NCBI GenBank assembly: GCA_021850625.1
Contig: JAJZLJ010000011.1
Span: 1-41,347, forward strand
Direction: 5' to 3'
DNA length: 41,347 bases
DNA from: Microcaldota archaeon
GTDB taxonomy: Archaea; Micrarchaeota; Micrarchaeia; Micrarchaeales; CABMGC01
Positions 34,341-41,347 of this stretch are shown piece after piece. Position numbers and translations under genes: made by a program. The notes beneath the pieces were generated by a model that was not told the DNA's origin, made no database searches, and saw only the letters and a program-made list of their open reading frames with translations. Numbering within the stretch: position 1 is the stretch's first letter; the number at the start of each line of letters is the position of its first letter.

Positions 34341-34396
34341 GCTTTTTAATAATCATATCAACTAATTGCAGCAGAATCGAATTTATTTTAAAAAAT

Positions 34397-35626
34397 TTAT
34401 TTTTTATTTCTGCCTAATTTTTCATGAGCACTTCCAAGCTCACGTTTAGAGAGTGCGCAAAGTAGATTGAGTTCTCCTGCAAGCACCGATGCCGCTATTA
34501 TCTCTACAAGTTTTCTGGAGTTCTCGCCTGTTTTTTTAGTTTTATCTAAAACTCCAAGCATTGAAAGTGCCTCTGTTTGAGTAGAAAGAGAGGTTCCTCC
34601 ACCTATTGTTCCTACCTCGATTGAAGGAAGAGTTACAGAGATATAAAGAGAACCATTGCGCTCCTCGGTCCAGGTATAACCGCTGCTGCTTTCAACAATT
34701 TGGGCTATATCCTGGCCTGTTGCTGCAAAGACTGCCGCTATGACATTTGCAAAATGAGCATTATGTTTGCTGCTTCCTGCCCTTGAACTTCCCAGAAGAT
34801 TTTTCTTTATATTTATTTTGTTAATCTCAACTGCACTTGTGTTAAAGGTCTTTTCAAGAACCTCTTTTTTAATCACGCAGTCTGCAACAACACCCCTACC
34901 ACGGCCCAGAAGCTCATTTATGTAAGATTCTTTTTTATCTGAGCACATATTGCCGCTTATTGCAACCAAAGACGCATCAGAAAAATTTTTTTCTATGTAA
35001 TTACATGCTGCCTCACTAGCTACTGTAGCCATATTCATGCCCATTGCGTCTCCAGTATCGAAAAGAAATCTAAGCCAAACATTATTTCCTACTATGAAAC
35101 TCGTTATTGTTTTTAATTTTCCATGCTTTGTTGTTTTTTCTGCTTCCATAGCTATTTGTTTTGTATTTTTTTCAACCCATTTTGAGAACTCAACTGCCAA
35201 TTTAGCAGAGTCAAACTCAAATACAGGAGCCCTTGCCATTCCCTCGTTTATAATGCGAACCTCTGCTCCACCGCTTTCATTTATACCTTTCATACCACGT
35301 GAAATGCTTGCTATCAACGCGCCCTCAGTAGTTGCAAGAGGGACATAGAACTCTCCCTTTGCATACTCACCTTTAAGCAGTATTGGACCTGCAACGCCCA
35401 AAGGAATGCTTATTGCACCTATAACATTTTCTGCATTTTTATTATGAATCTTATTATAATCTAGCTTAACCTCTCCGATAGCTCTAAGATCACAGCTAGC
35501 CAGTTTTCCTATGAATTCACGCCTGATTTTAGCTGCGCGCTCAGGTGCTATATACTCCTCTATCTTATGTAAGGATAGCTTGCCACTTTCAAGCTGTTCT
35601 AAAATAGCTTTTTCGTCCATTTCCAT
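34397..35626 (-). CDS. hmgA: HMG-CoA reductase (class I)
   Basis: A 409-residue NADPH-dependent enzyme that makes mevalonate for isoprenoid membrane lipids. Catalytic residues are visible: E101 in LATTEGAL, K231 in GNMCSDKKES, D306 in TGQDIAQ and H401 in GSAHEKLG close to the C-terminus. Class I membership follows from the C-terminal His arrangement and the GTIGGGT motif. There is no membrane anchor, as usual in archaea. I chose ATG 35626 over GTG 35635; GTGA lies a few bases upstream of it. It is an isolated gene facing the oxidoreductase operon across a shared promoter region. Confidence 0.97.
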   Translation of the reverse strand: MEMDEKAILEQLESGKLSLHKIEEYIAPERAAKIRREFIGKLASCDLRAIGEVKLDYNKIHNKNAENVIGAISIPLGVAGPILLKGEYAKGEFYVPLATTEGALIASISRGMKGINESGGAEVRIINEGMARAPVFEFDSAKLAVEFSKWVEKNTKQIAMEAEKTTKHGKLKTITSFIVGNNVWLRFLFDTGDAMGMNMATVASEAACNYIEKNFSDASLVAISGNMCSDKKESYINELLGRGRGVVADCVIKKEVLEKTFNTSAVEINKINIKKNLLGSSRAGSSKHNAHFANVIAAVFAATGQDIAQIVESSSGYTWTEERNGSLYISVTLPSIEVGTIGGGTSLSTQTEALSMLGVLDKTKKTGENSRKLVEIIAASVLAGELNLLCALSKRELGSAHEKLGRNKK

Positions 35627-35769
35627 GATATTCACTGTAATATTATATTCATATACAAGGATAAGTATTTTAGCTTAGATTGCATTACGTCAGTTGCATA
35701 ACCACTGGCTAAGGCTATAAAGCCATATCTCTAGCTTAAATAAACGGTGTTACCAGTAAAGTGTTTACT

Positions 35770-37506
35770 ATGACTAATGTATGTGTCAGAATAGCAGGAG
35801 CAAATGGAGATGGAGTAGAGTCAAGCGGAGGCTTGTTGGTCAAAATAGCAGCTAGAAATGGACTTAAGGTTTTTGGTTATAGAGGTTATCAATCAATAAT
35901 TAGAGGAGGACATGTATGGTATCAAATACGTATAGGTGATGAAAAACTATACGGACATGGAAATAAAGTAGATATACTTATAGCATTAAACCAGGATGGA
36001 ATAAAAAATCAGAAGAACCATCTAAACAAAGGAGCATTTGTAATTTATGATAATACTAAAGTTAATGTTGATTTACTTAAAGGATTAGATGTAAAATTAA
36101 TAGGAATCCCTTTGCTTGATATTGCTGTAACAACAAGCGGAGATCCTATTATGCGCAATACAGTTGCAGTAGGCGCAGTAATAAAACTTCTAGGAATATC
36201 AATGGAGGCATTTGAACAGGTAATTACATCTATGTTTGGCAGAAAGGGTGAAAAAACAGTAAAGGACAATATAGTAGCAGCAAGCAAGGGCTTTAATTTC
36301 GAGGGAGTTGTTAGCAGTTATAAATTAATTGGAGATGGAAAACAGCGATACTCAATGGATGGGAATACTGCATTGTCTATAAGTGCTTATGCTTCAGGAT
36401 GCAAGTTTTATGCTGCATATCCTATGACACCTGCAAGCGGAATATTACATTGGTTTGCAGCTCACGACCATAAAGGCGTTCTGTTCAAGCAAAGTGAAGA
36501 TGAAATAGCAGCAATAAACATGGCTATAGGAGCTTCGTATGCTGGCGTACGAGCTATGTGCGGAACAAGTGGAGGAGGCTTTTCATTGATGACAGAAGCA
36601 CTTGGTTATGCTGGCATGATAGAAACACCACTAGTAGTTGTAGAGTCACAAAGAACAGGCCCTAGTACCGGTCTTCCAACAAAAACCGAACAAGCAGATC
36701 TTCTTTTTGTAATGCATGCTTCACAAGGAGAATATCCTAGAATAGTTGTAGCACCTAGAGACATTGATGAATGTTTTACAATAACAACCCAGGCATTTAA
36801 TCTTGCAGATAAATATCAATGTCCAGTAATAATACTAATGGATTTGTTTATATCAGAACATATTGAGACGATTGAAGGTTTTGATGCTTCTTCAGTTAAG
36901 ATAGAGCGCGGAAAAATAACAATGACAAATACTGGCGGAGGCAGATTTAAACGTTATGAATATAGCGAAGATGGAGTATCTTCTCGTTCTATCCCTGGAA
37001 CAAAAGGCACTGAGTTTATAGCGCCTACAGATGAACATGATGAGTATGGCGATTTAATAAGCGATGCGTTTTCTGGACTTGATGAATATGTAGAGATGCG
37101 CGTAAAAATGCATGAAAAACGTATGCGAAAGATGGATATGATGCTTAAGAATGAGGAATATTTTGTTCCTAAGATTGAAAACCCTTCTGCAAAAATCTTT
37201 CTCGTAACTTTCGGATCGACTACCGAAGCGGTAAGAGAAGCAGTTGTTCTTCTCAATAAAAAAGGATTCGAATTTGGAGTAATATCATTTAATTACCTAC
37301 TCCCACTTGATAAAGAAAAAACCACAGCTATATTACAAGGCAAAAAATTAATAGATGTAGAATGCAATTACACAGCCCAACTTGCACAGGTAATTATGAT
37401 GAATACAGGAATTGATATAAAAAATAAGATTTTGAAGTATGATGGTGAGGCAATAACCGGAGAAGAGATAGCCGAGAAGGTAGAAAAACTCTATAATTCA
37501 ATGTGA
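35770..37506 (+). CDS. 2-oxoacid:ferredoxin oxidoreductase, fused gamma-alpha subunit
   Basis: A 578-residue subunit of the CoA-acylating oxidoreductase that oxidises pyruvate, 2-oxoglutarate or related acids and reduces ferredoxin. Residues 1-180 are the gamma domain (IAGANGDGVESSGGLL, RGGHVWYQIRIG); the alpha part follows with YPMTPASG (217-224), the family's YPITP motif, and QSEDEIAAINMAIGASYAG. The frame is open from GTG 35761, but ATG 35770 fits the conserved start. A TTAAATA box lies about 30 bases upstream. It forms an operon with the beta gene four bases later. The substrate cannot be fixed from sequence. Confidence 0.94.
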   Translation: MTNVCVRIAGANGDGVESSGGLLVKIAARNGLKVFGYRGYQSIIRGGHVWYQIRIGDEKLYGHGNKVDILIALNQDGIKNQKNHLNKGAFVIYDNTKVNVDLLKGLDVKLIGIPLLDIAVTTSGDPIMRNTVAVGAVIKLLGISMEAFEQVITSMFGRKGEKTVKDNIVAASKGFNFEGVVSSYKLIGDGKQRYSMDGNTALSISAYASGCKFYAAYPMTPASGILHWFAAHDHKGVLFKQSEDEIAAINMAIGASYAGVRAMCGTSGGGFSLMTEALGYAGMIETPLVVVESQRTGPSTGLPTKTEQADLLFVMHASQGEYPRIVVAPRDIDECFTITTQAFNLADKYQCPVIILMDLFISEHIETIEGFDASSVKIERGKITMTNTGGGRFKRYEYSEDGVSSRSIPGTKGTEFIAPTDEHDEYGDLISDAFSGLDEYVEMRVKMHEKRMRKMDMMLKNEEYFVPKIENPSAKIFLVTFGSTTEAVREAVVLLNKKGFEFGVISFNYLLPLDKEKTTAILQGKKLIDVECNYTAQLAQVIMMNTGIDIKNKILKYDGEAITGEEIAEKVEKLYNSM

Positions 37507-37510
37507 TTTT

Positions 37511-38422
37511 ATGGCAGAAAATATTACAAATCAAAATATAACACAAGGAGCAAAAACAAAACAAGTGTATACATCTACAAATAAGCCAATATGGTGCGCA
37601 GGTTGCGGTGATTACTCTGTATTTGCCTCAATAAACAAAGCACTTACTGAACTAGGTATAGATAAGAGCAGTGTTGCTATTGTATCTGGAATAGGATGCA
37701 GCTCTGCTATGCCACATTCGTTTAGCACATATGGTGTTCATAGTTTACATGGACGTTTACTCCCTACTGCAACTGGAATAAAACTTGCAAATTCTTCCTT
37801 AACTGTGATAGGAACAGGAGGAGATGGAGACGGATATGGAATAGGTGGCGGCCATTTGATGCATACTGCGAGAAGAAACTTAGATATGACATATATAATA
37901 ATGGATAATGAAACGTATGGCTTAACTACAGGACAGACCTCTCCTACAGCTCTTTTAGGTCATAAAACCAAATCCACACCATTTGGTGTTATAGAGATGC
38001 CTGTAAATCCTATGGCACTCGCAATAAGCGCAGGGGCAACTTATGTTGCAAGAGGTTTTTCTGGAGACGTGGCACACCTATCGCAGCTAATTAAAGGTGG
38101 AATAGAACACAAAGGTTTTGCACTCATAGATATCTTTAGTCCATGTGTTACATTTAATCATGATAACACCTATGATTGGTTTCGTCCTAGAATTTATAAA
38201 CTTGATAGTGTTGGTCACGATCCATCAAATCTTAATGCTGCTATGGAAAAAGCATTCGAGGATGTTCAGACTAAATATGAAAAGATACCAATAGGTCTTT
38301 TCTATAAGACCTCACGCCCTACATATGAAGATCTTGAGTTATCCTTCAAAAATGGACCGCTAGTAAAACAGGAGATGCCAACAAAAGAACAGATACAATC
38401 AATACTCGAAGAAAATTTATAA
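37511..38422 (+). CDS. 2-oxoacid:ferredoxin oxidoreductase, beta subunit
   Basis: A 303-residue thiamine diphosphate-binding subunit. The diphosphate/Mg motif is GDGDGYGIGGGH (104-115) with N133 downstream in MDNETYG. The four cysteines that hold the [4Fe-4S] cluster are C29 and C32 (WCAGCGD), C63 (GIGCSS) and C212 (SPCVTF). Together with the fused alpha-gamma subunit this makes the two-subunit form known from Sulfolobus, Thermoplasma and haloarchaea, which has no delta ferredoxin subunit. The electron acceptor must be a separate ferredoxin. Confidence 0.95.
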   Translation: MAENITNQNITQGAKTKQVYTSTNKPIWCAGCGDYSVFASINKALTELGIDKSSVAIVSGIGCSSAMPHSFSTYGVHSLHGRLLPTATGIKLANSSLTVIGTGGDGDGYGIGGGHLMHTARRNLDMTYIIMDNETYGLTTGQTSPTALLGHKTKSTPFGVIEMPVNPMALAISAGATYVARGFSGDVAHLSQLIKGGIEHKGFALIDIFSPCVTFNHDNTYDWFRPRIYKLDSVGHDPSNLNAAMEKAFEDVQTKYEKIPIGLFYKTSRPTYEDLELSFKNGPLVKQEMPTKEQIQSILEENL

Positions 38423-38473
38423 CATTATTAAAATTTCATAGAGTATGATGTATTATATTTTGATTTGTAAAGA

Positions 38474-38489
38474 TATAAATATCAAAAAA
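38474..38489 (+). promoter_or_regulatory. promoter core TATAAATATCAAAAAA, copy 1
   Basis: This 16-base sequence stands 30 bases before the ATG of the 349-residue unknown gene, at leaderless TATA distance. The identical 16 bases occur again at 39672-39687 before the repeat-protein gene. Confidence 0.55.
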
Positions 38490-38503
38490 ATCAAAATCTT
38501 ATT

Positions 38504-39553
38504 ATGAAATTTAATATAAAAATAAAAACATCTCATGCAGAGTTCTTATTGCCACCCATACGTACCGCTGCAAAATTAGAGGAAGATGGTAGTAGAAATT
38601 ATGTTTTTGCTCATGAGCTTAGAAAAAATGATAGGATTCTTGTAGCTAATCTTAATATAGGAGAAAAAGTCTCGGTTGTTAGAGTTATTGAGGATCCTTC
38701 TGAGGTTGCACATTCAGAGGAAAAACCTCAAGAGGTATATTCTAAGCAAAAACCAGAGGTAAAGATAGCTGGTTTTACTTATATTAATAATGAAGAAAAG
38801 AGCATAACTTTCAAAGAATACGGTGAAGGCAGAGAAAATAAAACACAAATAGAGCTAGCGTTAAATAAACGTAAATCATTCTTAAATGAGATCAGGAAAA
38901 GATTCGAGCATATAGCAGACGATATAGATAGACGTGATAAATATAAACAAAATTATGGAAAACCAGAATTAGATATGCTAAGAAGAAAAGAAATTTTAGG
39001 AAGAGTTATTTATTATGGAAGAGCCTCGTATACCTCGGTGCCTTTAGGTGAGATTCTTGAAGAGATATGGGATAATGTTTCTACACGACAAAAATTAAGT
39101 GCGCTTATAGGAATTAAAAATGCAGAGGAGTTCTTTAGTAGAGTAATGGAATTTCCATTGGTTAGTTCTAGCATTAGATCTTATAATGAAATATATGAAA
39201 ATACTATTATAGAAAGATATATTTTTGATAGAGCTGAGTTCTTAACAATGTTGGGCCAAGAACCAGAAAGAATACAAATGAATCTTTGGATGCAACTTTC
39301 AGAGTATGAATCTGCAAAAAAGCATAACATTTCTAGAAGAAGATGGTTAAAAGGTATACGACAGTATGTAAAATATGTAAGATTATACGATAAAAAATTA
39401 TCAAATGATGATACATTCAGAGAACTTGTAAATACAGCAAATAAAATAGAGATACCACGAACACTTATACTTATACAAAATGGAATGTGTTATGATAATT
39501 ATGCAAACAAACTTTTACAAGCATATGGTATTGTACAGTCTCCAGTCATATGA
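38504..39553 (+). CDS. unknown 349-residue protein
   Basis: A soluble, charged protein with no family I recognise. The first 60 residues look like a small beta domain (KIKTSHAEFLLPPIRTAAK, ELRKNDRILVANLNIGEKVS), then a proline/glutamate-rich linker (66-90). From about 115 on it is helical and very basic (KRKSFLNEIRKRFEHIADD, RRRWLKGIRQYVKYVRLYDK), consistent with nucleic-acid or protein binding. The N-terminal start after a textbook TATA box suggests a leaderless mRNA. It shares its promoter core with the downstream repeat-protein gene. Confidence 0.65.
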   Translation: MKFNIKIKTSHAEFLLPPIRTAAKLEEDGSRNYVFAHELRKNDRILVANLNIGEKVSVVRVIEDPSEVAHSEEKPQEVYSKQKPEVKIAGFTYINNEEKSITFKEYGEGRENKTQIELALNKRKSFLNEIRKRFEHIADDIDRRDKYKQNYGKPELDMLRRKEILGRVIYYGRASYTSVPLGEILEEIWDNVSTRQKLSALIGIKNAEEFFSRVMEFPLVSSSIRSYNEIYENTIIERYIFDRAEFLTMLGQEPERIQMNLWMQLSEYESAKKHNISRRRWLKGIRQYVKYVRLYDKKLSNDDTFRELVNTANKIEIPRTLILIQNGMCYDNYANKLLQAYGIVQSPVI

Positions 39554-39671
39554 TTTTTAATATAACAGCTTCAATGCACGTATTTATAATAGATTTGACG
39601 GATTAAATTAAGTCAGCTTTTATAAAATATACTATTTTTCTGATAAGAAATAGGACATGTGAAATGTTAAG

Positions 39672-39687
39672 TATAAATATCAAAAAA
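39672..39687 (+). promoter_or_regulatory. promoter core TATAAATATCAAAAAA, copy 2
   Basis: Identical to the sequence at 38474-38489. It lies 48 bases before the ATG of the repeat-protein gene, so a leader of about 20 bases is expected. The identity goes beyond the TATA box itself (TATAAATA) into the ATCAAAAAA initiator side, which suggests shared control or duplication. Confidence 0.5.
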
Positions 39688-39719
39688 TAGAAAATTAAGT
39701 GTAATGATTAGTGAATGTC

Positions 39720-41347
39720 ATGGCTAAAAAATTAAAAATGCCCTGTAAACAGCAAAATGAGGTTTCTAAAGGCAACACAGCTACAAATTTAATTAGTGAT
39801 ACGTTTGAGAAGAGATTTGAATATTGTGTAGAAGAAATGGAGAAATTAAATACTGTGAGAGAGTACTTAAAAGCAATCAGATGTACAGGAAGGGTAGAGT
39901 TATTTACAGATGAAAGAGTTATAACTTTTGCAAAGGAGTTAGGATCTAATGCTGCGAAGGAGTACTTTCATGCAATCGCAGATACAAAAGCAGTAGATGC
40001 GCTTATAAATGAAAAGGTTATGGGTTTTGCAAAGGAGTTAGGATCTAATGCTGCGAAGAAGTACTTTAAAGTAATCGCAGATACAAAAGCAGTAGAGGTA
40101 CTTACGAATGAAGGAGTACTCACGAAAAATGTTATAAATTTTGCAAATGAGTTAGGGTATGATGCTGCGGAAATATACTTTAAAGCAATCACCGATACAA
40201 AAGCAGTAGATGTACTTACGAATGAAAATGTTATGAACTTTGCGAAAGAGTTAGGGTATGATGCTGCAGTAGGGTACTTCGACGAAATCAGAAAAATAAG
40301 AACAGTAGATGCACTCATAAATAGAGAAATACTCCTACAGAATATCATAAATTTTGCGAAGGAGTTAGGGCCTGATGCTGCGAAGATGTACTTTAAAACA
40401 ATTGTAGATACAAAGGCAATAGACGCACTTACGAATGAAAAAGTACTCACGGAAAATGTTATAAATTTTGCGAAGGAATTAGGGCCTTATGCTGCGGAAG
40501 GATACTTCTACGCAATAGCAAATACAAAAGCAGTAGAGGTACTTACGAATGAAAAGGTTATGGGCTTTGCGAGGGAGTTAGGGCCTGATGCTACAGAGGA
40601 GTACTTCTACGCAATCGCAGATACAAAAGCAGTAGAGGTACTTACGAATGAAAGAATTATAAATTTTGCAAAGGAGTTAGGGTCTGATGCTGCAGAGATG
40701 TATTTTAAAGCAATCGCAGATACAAAAGCAGTAGAGGTACTTACGAATGAAAATTTTACAACAAAAAAATCAGCTGAACTTTTAAAGTATCTTGAATACG
40801 GTAGTTATTTCAAAGAGGTAGCAATTACAAGAAATCCTGAGCTTCTTAAAAGAGGTGCAATTGCGATTGCTATAAGTGCAGGTTCTGATTTTTCCACTTT
40901 AATCAAATCAAAAGGTATAATAAAAGATGCAATAGACTATTATGATTTGCTCTCGAAATCACTCAGAAATATTGGAGAGATGGAAGATGTAGAGATAAAC
41001 TATGATGAAGAGTTTTGTAGAATTGCAATGGCCCATGTTAAGAATGGTAGTGCAACTTTACTTATTCATGATATTGCAAGTACGGCATACGAGATAAATA
41101 GTAAAAAATTACTTAGTATAGATATGAATACATTGTTTTCTATGGGTCCTAATAAGATAAAACAGTATGTACAAAAATCAATTTTACCAGTATTTGAAAA
41201 GTTTGGAATAAAAGGATATATGGCATTTGACATAGAAGAATCATTTATTCTATTAAAAGATATAGAGTATATTGAAAAAAATTCTAAACAGTTAAATGCT
41301 TTTATTGAAAGAAGGATTAATAATTTAAAGCAGATATCTCCATTCAA
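39720..41347 (+). CDS. alpha-helical tandem-repeat protein, 3' end outside the window
   Basis: An open frame of at least 542 codons, beginning at ATG 39720 (MAKKLKMPCKQQNEV) and running off the window without a stop. A helical start (about 1-58) precedes eight tandem repeats (residues 59-337) with consensus V-E-V-L-T-N-E-K-V-I-N-F-A-K-E-L-G-x-D-A-A-E-x-Y-F-K-A-I-A-D-T-K-A and one degraded ninth. After them comes non-repeated helical sequence to the window end. The repeats look like a two-helix solenoid of the HEAT/TPR type, probably a protein-binding scaffold. There is no signal peptide or membrane helix in the visible part, so it is cytosolic as far as can be seen. I recognise no family. Confidence 0.8.
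   Translation, partial: MAKKLKMPCKQQNEVSKGNTATNLISDTFEKRFEYCVEEMEKLNTVREYLKAIRCTGRVELFTDERVITFAKELGSNAAKEYFHAIADTKAVDALINEKVMGFAKELGSNAAKKYFKVIADTKAVEVLTNEGVLTKNVINFANELGYDAAEIYFKAITDTKAVDVLTNENVMNFAKELGYDAAVGYFDEIRKIRTVDALINREILLQNIINFAKELGPDAAKMYFKTIVDTKAIDALTNEKVLTENVINFAKELGPYAAEGYFYAIANTKAVEVLTNEKVMGFARELGPDATEEYFYAIADTKAVEVLTNERIINFAKELGSDAAEMYFKAIADTKAVEVLTNENFTTKKSAELLKYLEYGSYFKEVAITRNPELLKRGAIAIAISAGSDFSTLIKSKGIIKDAIDYYDLLSKSLRNIGEMEDVEINYDEEFCRIAMAHVKNGSATLLIHDIASTAYEINSKKLLSIDMNTLFSMGPNKIKQYVQKSILPVFEKFGIKGYMAFDIEESFILLKDIEYIEKNSKQLNAFIERRINNLKQISPF
39894..40730 (+). repeat. eight in-frame tandem repeats of 99 or 114 bp
   Basis: Units start at 39894, 39993, 40092, 40206, 40305, 40419, 40533 and 40632; a partial ninth starts at 40731. 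Lengths are 33, 33, 38, 33, 38, 38, 33 and 33 codons: the long form has five extra residues (as in GVLTKN or KVLTEN) between the two helices. Unit 4 is the most divergent at its end (RKIRT in place of ADTKA). DNA identity between some units is very high (for example GTAGAGGTACTTACGAATGA at several starts), pointing to recent duplication or gene conversion. Confidence 0.9.

Noticed and set aside
39968-40450. 160-codon minus-strand frame with repeats
   Set aside because: It repeats only because it is the antisense image of the plus-strand tandem repeats. The plus frame is longer, has a promoter and continues past the repeats.
39894-40730. CRISPR array
   Set aside because: The regular DNA repeats are 99/114 bp, contiguous without spacers, and keep one reading frame throughout, so they are coding repeats.

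Overview
This is an AT-rich archaeal chromosome segment. Archaeal markers are an A-type ATP synthase operon in the order H-I-K-E-C-F-A-B-D, a 64-residue histone, topoisomerase VI subunit A, membrane-bound LonB, deoxyhypusine synthase, Dph6, HMG-CoA reductase, a two-subunit 2-oxoacid:ferredoxin oxidoreductase, TATA-type promoters close to start codons, and GGTGA ribosome sites. Very compact spacing, short versions of families, low GC, and histone plus Top6A without an adjacent gyrase suggest a small-genome archaeon, possibly of the DPANN/ARMAN kind. That placement is an inference and was not tested by phylogeny.

Layout. Bases 1-10900 are almost entirely one leftward block: the ATP synthase operon followed without a break by dph6, a class I aminotransferase and tRNA-Val(UAC), then a separate small nucleoside-deoxyribosyltransferase-like gene. 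Bases 11000-18730 run mostly rightward: type IA topoisomerase, small membrane proteins, histone, an RNase P RNA gene (17001-17243, with paired P1, P2 and P4 strands), an EF-Tu domain-2-like protein and a THUMP-FtsJ RNA methyltransferase. A GNAT acetyltransferase, an APC permease and a BofA-like protein lie on the other strand. Bases 18770-22230 carry a HEAT-like miniprotein, top6A and lonB, all leftward. Bases 22600-27580 run rightward: a membrane-anchored surface-type protein, an ABC exporter pair, deoxyhypusine synthase and an MscS channel. Bases 27600-31780 run leftward: a pair of half-size EamA/SMR-like transporters with a long structured leader, a HerA-like ATPase fused to a nuclease-like domain, endonuclease IV and an unknown protein. 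Bases 31940-35640 hold an Mtq2/HemK-type methyltransferase, a GlpE-like rhodanese, a divergent GGDEF protein, an unknown protein, a hairpin-rich intergenic region with a candidate small RNA or 28-codon gene, and HMG-CoA reductase. Bases 35770-38420 encode the oxidoreductase. Bases 38470-41347 hold two unrecognised genes that share a 16-bp promoter core. The second encodes a tandem-repeat protein that runs off the window.

How the genes fit together. Energy metabolism is represented by the ATP synthase and the ferredoxin-reducing oxidoreductase, and lipid synthesis by HMG-CoA reductase. Translation and its modification are covered by RNase P, tRNA-Val, Dph6, deoxyhypusine synthase, the release-factor-type methyltransferase and the rRNA-type methyltransferase. 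Chromosome upkeep is covered by Topo IA, Top6A, histone and endonuclease IV. The accessory-looking parts are the HerA-nuclease fusion, the GGDEF protein, the structured intergenic RNAs and the repeat protein with its co-promoted neighbour. No CRISPR array, insertion sequence or prophage was seen.
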